From assembly GCA_964493075.1 (NCBI GenBank), contig CAZBNU010000058.1:1-20533 (forward strand): a DNA stretch of 20,533 bases. Direction: 5' to 3'. Of this stretch, positions 1 to 7,103 are shown in pieces (position 1 is the stretch's first letter; each line of letters begins with the position of its first letter). A program made the translations under genes and the position numbers. This stretch comes from SLFT01 sp964493075. GTDB taxonomy: Bacteria; Hydrogenedentota; Hydrogenedentia; Hydrogenedentales; CAITNO01. The notes below the pieces were generated by a model that made no database searches, had not been told where the DNA came from, and worked only from the letters and a program-made list of their open reading frames with translations.

Positions 1-939
1 GCGAACGACATGACCCCCACCATGTTGGCCCGGGCGGCAGAAGAAATCGCGAATACAGCCGATTCACAGTGTACCTGTACTGTGTTCGACCACGAGAAGA
101 TGAAAGACCTGGGCATGAATGCCTTGCTTGGTGTTGCCAAGGGGGGTATGGAGCCGCCTAAACTCATTTTTCTTGAGTATAAGCATCCTGAAGCGAAACG
201 CACGGTGGCGCTGGTGGGCAAGGGCGTAACCTTTGACAGCGGCGGCATCTCCATCAAGCCAAGCGGAAAAATGCACGAGATGAAATATGACATGTGCGGT
301 GCTGCCGCCGTGCTTGCGACGCTCATGGCGCTGTCCCATCTCAAACCCGTCATTAACGTTATCGGTGTGGTGCCTGCAGTCACTAACATGCCTGGTGGCC
401 GTGCCCAGACCCCCGGCGACATTGTCCGTGCCTACAACGGCAAGACCATTGAGGTACACAACACCGACGCGGAAGGCCGCCTGATTCTTGCGGACGCCAT
501 GGCATATACCGTGGAACAGTATAAGCCGGATGTTATGGTGGATATTGCCACCTTGACGGGGGCTGTGCTCATTGCTCTTGGACATTGTGCCGCTGGCATC
601 CTGGGTACGGACGATACCACCATTGAACAGTTGATTAAGGTGGGGGAGAGTACCGGCGAGCGTTTGTGGCGGTTGCCGCTATGGGAAGAATACGAAAAGA
701 TGATGGAAGGCACCCATGCCGATTTGTGCAATATTGGGCCGGAACGTCAGGCAGGTACGGTGACGGCAGCGGCGTTCCTGAAGCAGTTTGTAGGTGATAC
801 GCCGTGGGCCCATTTGGATATTGCAGGCACTGCATGGGGTATTCCCAATGTACCGTATCTCAATGCCAAACATGCCACAGGATACGGCGTGCGACTATTT
901 GCACGCTGGCTGCTTGAACTGGCACAGGCCGGAAAATGA
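1..939 (+). CDS. pepA: Leucyl aminopeptidase (M17 family), 3' part
   Basis: The gene is cut by the left window edge: the frame is open from base 1 and the first codons read A-N-D-M-T-P-T, a conserved internal stretch of M17 peptidases (PANxMTP), so ATG at 10 is not the true start. The 312 visible residues are the C-terminal catalytic domain. The two-metal site is recognisable: VGKGVTFDSGG (metal-binding Lys and Asp), KYDMCGAA, and NTDAEGRL at bases 460-483 (Asp and Glu ligands plus the catalytic Arg). The family removes N-terminal amino acids from peptides in the cytoplasm, usually as a hexamer, and full-length members are about 480-500 residues, so some 170-190 residues lie outside. A terminator-like hairpin follows the stop. 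Family assignment is firm; whether the product also acts as a DNA-binding protein, as in E. coli, cannot be judged. Confidence 0.95.
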   Translation, partial: ANDMTPTMLARAAEEIANTADSQCTCTVFDHEKMKDLGMNALLGVAKGGMEPPKLIFLEYKHPEAKRTVALVGKGVTFDSGGISIKPSGKMHEMKYDMCGAAAVLATLMALSHLKPVINVIGVVPAVTNMPGGRAQTPGDIVRAYNGKTIEVHNTDAEGRLILADAMAYTVEQYKPDVMVDIATLTGAVLIALGHCAAGILGTDDTTIEQLIKVGESTGERLWRLPLWEEYEKMMEGTHADLCNIGPERQAGTVTAAAFLKQFVGDTPWAHLDIAGTAWGIPNVPYLNAKHATGYGVRLFARWLLELAQAGK

Positions 940-963
940 ACTATTGCATGTGGAACAACGTAG

Positions 964-984
964 AAGAGGCAACCCTGCCTCTTT
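964..984 (+). terminator. Terminator-like hairpin after pepA
   Basis: A perfect 8-bp stem (AAGAGGCA at 964-971 with TGCCTCTT at 976-983) closes a 4-base ACCC loop and is followed by a short pyrimidine-rich run (TCTCCT). It lies 25 bases after the pepA stop. The T-tract is poor, so this may instead be half of a repeated double-hairpin element together with the hairpin at 991-1009. Confidence 0.45.
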
Positions 985-990
985 CTCCTA

Positions 991-1009
991 ACGCGGCAGG
1001 ATGCCGCGT
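991..1009. repeat. Palindrome overlapping the upstream ATG of mtaB
   Basis: ACGCGGCA (991-998) and TGCCGCGT (1002-1009) form a perfect 8-bp, very GC-rich stem with a 3-base loop. The stem begins 7 bases after the hairpin at 964-983. The apparent ATG at 1001 sits in the loop, so using it as a start would place the initiation codon inside a stable hairpin. This favours a start downstream, at 1019. From memory, similar GC-rich palindromes are dispersed in other genomes; this was not checked. Confidence 0.6.
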
Positions 1010-1018
1010 CTACGTTTC

Positions 1019-2320
1019 GTGTTGAAGCGCGCCGCTATACACACATTGGGGTGCCGTTTGAATCAGGGAGAGTCCCGACTCCTGGAAGATCAGTTGCGGC
1101 ATTTGGGATATGAAATCGTGCCCTTTGGCGGGGCCGCGGAACTTGGCATTATACACACCTGCGTGGTCACCCGTGAAGCCGAAGCGAAGTCCCGAAAGAT
1201 GATCCACCGCTTTGCGCGGCAGAACCCCGGCGCACCGATTGTTGTCATTGGTTGTTACGCCCAGACGTCCTCAGCAGCTATTGTAGCAATGGAGGGGGTG
1301 TGCCTCGTGCTGGGTAACGATGCCAAAATGAATCTTGCCGACCATCTTGCCGCTCTTGATAGGGAGCATGCGCATATTATTGCGAACCGTCCTGAACGCA
1401 CTTTGTTTACGGTGCCGTTTCTGGAGGAAGGCGCGCCCATCACCCGGCGGGTCAATCTCAAAATTCAGGATGGTTGCGACGAAATGTGCAGCTACTGTTA
1501 CATCCCATTTGCGCGTGGCCGATCCCGTTCCCGGTATTTCGACAATACCCTTGCCGAAGCAACCGTGCTGCTAAGGCGCGGCGCAAAAGAAATCATATTG
1601 ACAGGTGTAAACCTAGGGGACTACCGGGATGGCGATCGTGGGCTGACCGCGCTTGTAGATGCGTTGGACGGGCTTGAACCGAAACCGCGTATCCGCATTT
1701 CGTCCATAGAACTGAATACCATTCCCGAAGGTCTTTTTTCGCGCATGGCGGATGAGACCCACGGACTGGTACCCCATCTGCATGTGCCGCTCCAGTCGGG
1801 TTCGGATGCCGTGCTGCAGGCGATGGGCCGGCCTTATACTGCTGGGGAATATTTCGATTTTATTGCGAACGCGGCAACGCAAGTCCCCGGCGTGGGACTG
1901 GGCGCGGATGTCATGGTAGGGTTTCCCGGCGAGACGAAACAGGATTTTGCCGACACCTGCGAACGTATCCGCCAAAGCCCGCTGAACTACCTGCATGTGT
2001 TTCAATACAGCGAACGCAAACAGGTTGCCTCCTCGCGAATCCCTGATAAAGTGCCTGCAAAGGTTATGCAGGATCGAAGCCAGCTACTGCGGCAGATTGG
2101 CGAAGAAAAACGTCGGGACTTTCAGTGTGCGTGGGTCGGCAAAACACTCGAAGTACTTTTTGAAGGCCGACAAGGCGATTATTGGGGGGGGCATACGGGG
2201 AATTATCTGGAGGTTGCTGTAAGATGCAATGATGACCTCACAAATGAAGTAAGGCCTGTCTGCCTGGAACGGTTGGAAAGACGGCTTCTCAAAGGACGGT
2301 TAGGCGTTCCACCTGGCTGA
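1019..2320 (+). CDS. mtaB: tRNA t6A37 methylthiotransferase (MtaB type)
   Basis: A radical-SAM enzyme of the MiaB/RimO/MtaB methylthiotransferase family, 433 residues. The N-terminal UPF0004 domain carries its three cluster cysteines (TLGCRLNQ, IHTCVVT, IGCYAQ). The radical-SAM CxxxCxxC motif is at residues 153-160 (CDEMCSYC), followed by YIPFARGRSRSR, and a C-terminal TRAM-like segment is likely. The TCVVTxEAExKSR signature and the length match MtaB better than MiaB. MtaB converts t6A to ms2t6A at position 37 of ANN-decoding tRNAs, in the cytoplasm. I chose GTG at 1019 because it gives the usual short leader before the TLGC motif and avoids the hairpin containing ATG 1001; TTG at 1022 and ATG at 1001 remain possible. 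No clear Shine-Dalgarno precedes any of them. Confidence 0.9.
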   Translation: MLKRAAIHTLGCRLNQGESRLLEDQLRHLGYEIVPFGGAAELGIIHTCVVTREAEAKSRKMIHRFARQNPGAPIVVIGCYAQTSSAAIVAMEGVCLVLGNDAKMNLADHLAALDREHAHIIANRPERTLFTVPFLEEGAPITRRVNLKIQDGCDEMCSYCYIPFARGRSRSRYFDNTLAEATVLLRRGAKEIILTGVNLGDYRDGDRGLTALVDALDGLEPKPRIRISSIELNTIPEGLFSRMADETHGLVPHLHVPLQSGSDAVLQAMGRPYTAGEYFDFIANAATQVPGVGLGADVMVGFPGETKQDFADTCERIRQSPLNYLHVFQYSERKQVASSRIPDKVPAKVMQDRSQLLRQIGEEKRRDFQCAWVGKTLEVLFEGRQGDYWGGHTGNYLEVAVRCNDDLTNEVRPVCLERLERRLLKGRLGVPPG

Positions 2321-2326
2321 CAATTT

Positions 2327-2380
2327 ATTGCAAGTATGAAGATTCTCGGGTGTGGCGTTCCCAGAAAAAATACTGGCAAT
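2327..2380. repeat. Long imperfect hairpin downstream of mtaB
   Basis: ATTGCAAGTAT (2327-2337) pairs with ATACTGGCAAT (2370-2380) at 10 of 11 positions. Inside it TTCTCGGG (2343-2350) pairs with CCCAGAA (2360-2366) with one bulged C, leaving a 9-base loop. There is no T-tract, so it does not look like an ordinary terminator. It is immediately followed by a second long hairpin at 2387-2435. Confidence 0.5.
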
Positions 2381-2386
2381 ACCGTC

Positions 2387-2435
2387 ATTCCGGTTTTTAT
2401 TTTCTGATGGGAATCAGAAAATAAAAGACCGGAAT
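2387..2435. repeat. Long hairpin, 22-bp stem with one bulge
   Basis: The arms at 2387-2408 and 2413-2435 are inverted copies that differ only by one extra base (G2427), closed by the loop GGGA. The outer part (ATTCCGG / CCGGAAT) is GC-balanced and the inner part is AT-rich (TTTTATTTTCTGAT). The flanks GTCATTCCGG and CCGGAATCCA resemble the ends of the GTCATTCCCGC/GCGGGAATCC palindromic repeats known from other bacteria, here with a different centre. The repeat sits in the 242-base gap between mtaB and the next gene. Confidence 0.65.
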
Positions 2436-2506
2436 CCACGAATTTCAACAAAGCCTTCGTGTTGCAAACAGGATTTTAGGCAGGTGTTCATGTTCGCCGA
2501 GATTTG

Positions 2507-2515
2507 TGCTATCAT
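2507..2515 (+). promoter_or_regulatory. Possible extended -10 promoter
   Basis: TGCTATCAT fits an extended -10 (TGn-TATCAT). No good -35 is visible at the usual distance. Transcription would begin near 2522, upstream of ATG 2563 but downstream of GTG 2506, which supports the later start for the large membrane-TPR gene. Confidence 0.35.
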
Positions 2516-2562
2516 TAGCGTTTGCTTCAACAATACTTTATTATGTCTGGAATTCATGTTTC

Positions 2563-5500
2563 ATGGGTGTCATCACACACAAAAAAAAGAAAACACTGCT
2601 TTATTATTGCCTGTTGACGGTTTTCTTTGTCTTTGCATTTTTTCTCTGCTGGTTCATGACCATGCACCAACTTTCCAGTTGGCTTGGCCCCGGCGGTTCC
2701 ATATCCAACGACCTCTACCTGCCAGCGATTATGATGAACGCCGGGCACGGCTTTACCAGCACGGATGCGAGTGCGGTGCCGGAATTGCGTGCTTTTCTTG
2801 ATTATCAGACGACCTCGTTTGATGTAAGCAGTCTACCTGAAACTATTAAGATTCTGCCGCCGGATCCGGTCAACCTTTATCACAAGAACCTGATAGTGGT
2901 CGCTGCGCTTACATGGCGCCTATTCGGTGTTTCCTGGGATGCCCTGAAAATCCTTCTCTTTCTGTTTCTATTTATAAGTGCTTTGCTGGTATTTGGCATC
3001 AGCCGTCTCGCGTTGCCGACACTGTGGTCCTGTCTGGTCACTCTCGCGTTTATCTCAAATGAGGCCGTACTGAATACGCTATTTATTCTACGGGATTTTT
3101 CCAAGGCTCCCTTTGTACTTGCGGTTGTATTGTTACTTGGTATGGCCATAAAAAAACGGTCGTCCGCCAGGCGCTATCTGCTGATTGCCCTGGGCATCGG
3201 CTGTTGTCTTGGAATCGGAATGGGCTTTCGCAGAGATATGCAGGCGCTGGCGCCGCTCTCCCTTATCTTGCTTATGACCTGTCGCTTACACCCAACGAAA
3301 CATGCCGTCATGACCAAACTAGCGGCGGCGATACTTCTCATCAGTGCCTTTCTAATTACAGGATGGCCTGCGTTGAGCGCGTTGTATCCGGAGCGTTATC
3401 TGAATGCCCACGATCTCATCATGGGCTTTTCCTCCAACGCAGATGCCGAGACAGGATTGATTCGGCCTGCTTCTTATGAAAAACATTATCTCCTTGATGA
3501 CTACTTTGTAACGCTGCAAGCCAGCAGTGCCGCTTATCTCGGTTTTTCCATGACCCGTGAGGCGTTTTTGGACAGCAGCGATCAGATGGCCGTGCACGAA
3601 CGGGAGTATTTCATTAAAAGCGCGTATGTGCAGTTCATTGCGAAGACGTTCCCGGCGGACATGTTGACCCGTTCGTATGCGGCGGTATTGCGTACTGTGA
3701 CTGGCGTTCGAACAAATAAGTTCTGGGCCTTTGGCGTGGTGGAGAAAGTAAGCCTTCTTTTACTGGTTATTGCCTTTCTGGTTATTGCCGCCGCATCCCC
3801 CTACAGAGCCTGGCAGCTGGTGTTCTTCCTTTGTTTCTTTTGCGGCTACACAAGTTTGCAGTATTCACAGCGGCACGCATTTCACATGTCATTTACGGCC
3901 TATTTTTTCAGCGCATTTGCCCTGTACCATATTTTTTCCGGCGTCCGCCAATTATTGCGGCGGCATTCCCGCGTCTGCGGAAACAGACGGAACTGGTTGA
4001 TGGTGCTTGGCTGGTTGGCAGTGACACTGCTGGCGTTTGTCGTTCCGTTGAAGATTGCCGCCATGATACAGGAAAAGGCTGTTTTCAAACTACACGATGC
4101 CTATAAGCAGGCGCCGCGCAAGGTTATCGCTTACAAGGAAGCGCGTTGGGAAGGAGAGACACTGTTTGTGCCGGAGGACAGCTTTCCTTGCCATGACTGC
4201 AAGATCAACAAAGAAGCGCCCTGGGCACGGACACGGGTGCTGGTGGCGCGTTTCAAGCCGGGAGCAGCGGTACTTACGCCATCGTTTGCGTATGAGTGGG
4301 ACACACCCGGCCCGGAATTGCGTGGCACTGGCATAGTGCATGTTGAACCCCAAGCCGATGCGGGGTATTTGGAGTATTACTTTGTGGTGCACCTGACTGA
4401 TACCTGCGCTGAGTGGAACCGGTTTGCGGGATTGCTGCTTCCAGATGAACAGGCGGACCGGCTGGAAGGACTTTACGAAATAACAGATTTGGAAAAACTT
4501 GGCGGCTTATTTCACATGACGATTCCCGAGAATAGGGAAGCGTTTGTGCCGCGTCAGCAACTACAGTTACCCTGGCCCTGTTCTTTTCCTGAACCCTATA
4601 ATGCGCAGATGCCGCCCCATTTCGAACAGCAGGATAAACAGTTAAAACACTTGTTGAGTGCTGGCGCCTACGATGACGCTCTGGCGATGATCGAACCCGT
4701 GTTGGAGCGGCGTCCAGACAGCGTACAGTTTGCCTGCCTGCAGATTGAAGCCTTCCTGCGAAAGGGCGATGAAGAAAAGGCGCATGTGATTATGGACCGA
4801 TTGCTCGAAACCTATCCCAATGATTACGCCCTGTACGCACGGCTGGACCGTTGCTTTGAGCGAATAGGTGGTTGGGAGGTGGCTTACGCTAACTGGGGCC
4901 GTATTGCCGCACAAGGCAATGTCTGTGCAGAGGGGTATATTGTCAACAAGGGGGAACGGATCGCGTTGGTGCATCAATCACAAAAACGCTACGAGGAGGC
5001 GTTGCATTTCTACGAGGCGGTGCTGCGCACGGTTCCCGAAACACGCTTTTCTGCAGAGCAGTATGACCGAATTTGTGAAACGCTGGGCGATAAAGAGCAA
5101 AGACAGCATTTCTGGGACGAACTGCATGCCGCCTTCCCCAAAGCTGCAATCCCTGCATTATATCTCGGGAAGAGTTTGGAACTTTACAAGCAGTTTGATG
5201 AAGCGATGAATCTGTACAGGCAGGTTGAAGCCCTATATCCTGATGAGGCAGAGGCACTGTTGCGAAAGGGATTCATTCTTGCCATAACGGAGTCCTACGA
5301 AAAGGGGAGCGAGATGATGCAGCAGGCGCTGCAAAATTCCCCGGGGATTAAGGGCGATTTCATTCACAGTCTGGAAGAACGGGGAGGAAGTTACAAAGAT
5401 ACTGGCGACTTGGTGCTTGCTGAAAAGGTGTACCGGATTTTAATGTACCATGAACCGGAAAATATATGGCACCAAATGCATTGCGCGGAATCTTTGTTGG

Positions 5501-7086
5501 CGCAGGGCAATTATGAAGCGTCCCGAAAGATGCTTGTGGAGGTGCTTAAACAGGCGCCTGATTTAGCCTGGGCTGCTTATAGCCTAGAGGAATGCTTGAG
5601 GCGGTTGGAAGACCCTGACCTTTGGATGAGTACTTGGAAATCGTTGTATGAAGTGCATCCAGACACCTATATCCCAGCCTATTACTATGGCCGATCTCTT
5701 GAAAGCAATACAGCACTGGACGTTGCGCTGAATTATTTTCATCGCATGTATGAGAAGTATCCCGATAAACCGGAAATCAAATTGCGACAGGGTGCCTTTG
5801 TTGCCATCACCGAAGGGTATGAAAACGGCCGGGCGCTAATGGACCAGGCACTCGCATTGAATCCTGATATGCAGCGGGAACACAAAAAACTGCTTGAACG
5901 CATTGCCGACCATTACGGTAAAACAGCCAAGGAAAAGGCAGCAGAGGAACTTTACAGAGGATTAATTGAAGCCTATCCGGAAGATGGCTGGATTCGGGTG
6001 CGATATGCAGAACTTCTACTCACACAGGGTAATGTAAAGGCGGCAAAACAGGTATTTATTGATATCTTGGACGTTGCGCCGGAGTCGCCCTACTCCGCCC
6101 AGAAACTCAGCGAACTTCTCAGGCAAGACGGCGATGTGGAAGCGGAACTCGCTGTATGGCAGTCTTTGTGTGACAGACATCCTGACGCTTATGTTCCTTG
6201 TGTCTACTACGCAGAAGCCCTCGAAACTGCCGGGTTTTATGAAAAAGCCCGGCAACGGTATCGGCGGCTTCATGAAAGCCATCCCGATGCACACCAGGTA
6301 ATATTGCATCTGGGGGCGTTGATTGCGCAACTTGAAGACTACGCTGCCGGGTGTCTGTTGATGGACAACGCTGTACGCACCGATGCAAGTCTGCAGCCGC
6401 TTTATATTGCGTTGATAACCCGGCTGGCCGTGCATTTTCGGGAGCAGGACGACCTCGCCAAGGCAGAGACCTTGTACCGGCAGTTGACAACCTATAAGCC
6501 GGAGGATGTCTCTTACCAGATATGCCTGGCCGAAGTACTTGTTGCACAGAAAAAATATGGGAAAGCCCGTGATGTCTATGCCGAAGTGTTGCGGCGCAAA
6601 CCAGATAATGCACAGGCAAAACTGCGCCATGGAATGCTTACCGCGTTGCTTGGCGACTATGAACAGGGGCGGGCCGCGATGGATGCCGCGTTGGAGGCTT
6701 CCCCCGAATTGTCTGGAGAAATGGCCGCCGGGCTTGCGTGCATCGCCGTAGATGCAAGCGAAGCGGGGAACCATACACAATCTGAAGCCCTGTACCGCGA
6801 AGCCATTGCTTTGGCGCCCGAAGATTTCTGGCATCAGGTGCGTCTTGGTGAATTTCTCATGAAACAGAACCGCCTTGCCGAAGCGGAGGCCTTTTTCATT
6901 CAGGTGTTAATGGCCCGTCCCGAATCCCCTCAAACCGCAGCGCTTCTTGATGAGATATATGCGCAAGTGAAAGACGATGAAGGGCGACTGAAGACCTGGA
7001 AGAAAATTTCAGAAGAACATCCCGCAGCAGAAGTGCCAAGTCATCATCTGGAAATGGCGCTTGTAGGTTTGGGACAGAATAAATAA
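2563..7086 (+). CDS. Giant membrane protein: GT-C-like domain fused to TPR array
   Basis: This 1507-residue protein begins with a short lysine-rich segment and a first helix (residues about 10-32), then about ten more hydrophobic segments up to about residue 500. The loop after the first helix (GGSISNDLYLPAIM) and a segment reading TWRLFGVSWDALK resemble GT-C/PMT-type (GT39-like) polyprenol-dependent glycosyltransferases. A soluble stretch with a CHDC (CxxC) motif follows. From about residue 690 to the end the protein consists of tetratricopeptide repeats, most likely on the same side of the membrane as that soluble stretch. The TPRs are arranged in a higher-order 174-residue module (see findings). 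ATG 2563 was preferred over GTG 2506 because a possible promoter lies between them and the segment after 2563 starts with a normal topogenic signal. A GH5 gene follows after 17 bases, likely cotranscribed. The glycosyltransferase role is an inference; no catalytic residue is certain. Confidence 0.7.
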   Translation: MGVITHKKKKTLLYYCLLTVFFVFAFFLCWFMTMHQLSSWLGPGGSISNDLYLPAIMMNAGHGFTSTDASAVPELRAFLDYQTTSFDVSSLPETIKILPPDPVNLYHKNLIVVAALTWRLFGVSWDALKILLFLFLFISALLVFGISRLALPTLWSCLVTLAFISNEAVLNTLFILRDFSKAPFVLAVVLLLGMAIKKRSSARRYLLIALGIGCCLGIGMGFRRDMQALAPLSLILLMTCRLHPTKHAVMTKLAAAILLISAFLITGWPALSALYPERYLNAHDLIMGFSSNADAETGLIRPASYEKHYLLDDYFVTLQASSAAYLGFSMTREAFLDSSDQMAVHEREYFIKSAYVQFIAKTFPADMLTRSYAAVLRTVTGVRTNKFWAFGVVEKVSLLLLVIAFLVIAAASPYRAWQLVFFLCFFCGYTSLQYSQRHAFHMSFTAYFFSAFALYHIFSGVRQLLRRHSRVCGNRRNWLMVLGWLAVTLLAFVVPLKIAAMIQEKAVFKLHDAYKQAPRKVIAYKEARWEGETLFVPEDSFPCHDCKINKEAPWARTRVLVARFKPGAAVLTPSFAYEWDTPGPELRGTGIVHVEPQADAGYLEYYFVVHLTDTCAEWNRFAGLLLPDEQADRLEGLYEITDLEKLGGLFHMTIPENREAFVPRQQLQLPWPCSFPEPYNAQMPPHFEQQDKQLKHLLSAGAYDDALAMIEPVLERRPDSVQFACLQIEAFLRKGDEEKAHVIMDRLLETYPNDYALYARLDRCFERIGGWEVAYANWGRIAAQGNVCAEGYIVNKGERIALVHQSQKRYEEALHFYEAVLRTVPETRFSAEQYDRICETLGDKEQRQHFWDELHAAFPKAAIPALYLGKSLELYKQFDEAMNLYRQVEALYPDEAEALLRKGFILAITESYEKGSEMMQQALQNSPGIKGDFIHSLEERGGSYKDTGDLVLAEKVYRILMYHEPENIWHQMHCAESLLAQGNYEASRKMLVEVLKQAPDLAWAAYSLEECLRRLEDPDLWMSTWKSLYEVHPDTYIPAYYYGRSLESNTALDVALNYFHRMYEKYPDKPEIKLRQGAFVAITEGYENGRALMDQALALNPDMQREHKKLLERIADHYGKTAKEKAAEELYRGLIEAYPEDGWIRVRYAELLLTQGNVKAAKQVFIDILDVAPESPYSAQKLSELLRQDGDVEAELAVWQSLCDRHPDAYVPCVYYAEALETAGFYEKARQRYRRLHESHPDAHQVILHLGALIAQLEDYAAGCLLMDNAVRTDASLQPLYIALITRLAVHFREQDDLAKAETLYRQLTTYKPEDVSYQICLAEVLVAQKKYGKARDVYAEVLRRKPDNAQAKLRHGMLTALLGDYEQGRAAMDAALEASPELSGEMAAGLACIAVDASEAGNHTQSEALYREAIALAPEDFWHQVRLGEFLMKQNRLAEAEAFFIQVLMARPESPQTAALLDEIYAQVKDDEGRLKTWKKISEEHPAAEVPSHHLEMALVGLGQNK
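4630..7080 (+). repeat. TPR array with 174-residue higher-order period
   Basis: This region encodes roughly 23 TPR-like units. Equivalent prolines occur at codons starting at 4714, 5239, 5761, 6283 and 6601, giving spacings of 175, 174, 174 and 106 residues. The stretch from 6601 to the final HP (7018) is 139 residues, exactly the distance from 5239 to the HP at 5656. Matching motifs include FILAITESYEKG, FVAITEGYENG, LIAQLEDYAAG and LTALLGDYEQG, and HPDTYIPAYYYG with HPDAYVPCVYYA. The nucleotide copies have diverged considerably. Confidence 0.85.
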
Positions 7087-7103
7087 ATCAGGAGAGTATC
7101 GCC

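Noticed and set aside
2352..2801. Open + strand frame overlapping the long hairpin and the start of the giant gene
   Set aside because: It would run through both hairpin arms and overlap the first membrane helices in another frame; no plausible product.
6016..6834. Long open frame (272 codons) on the minus strand inside the TPR gene
   Set aside because: It lies opposite a well-supported repeat-protein frame, has no ribosome-binding site or recognisable domain, and its low stop frequency follows from the codon use of the + strand gene.
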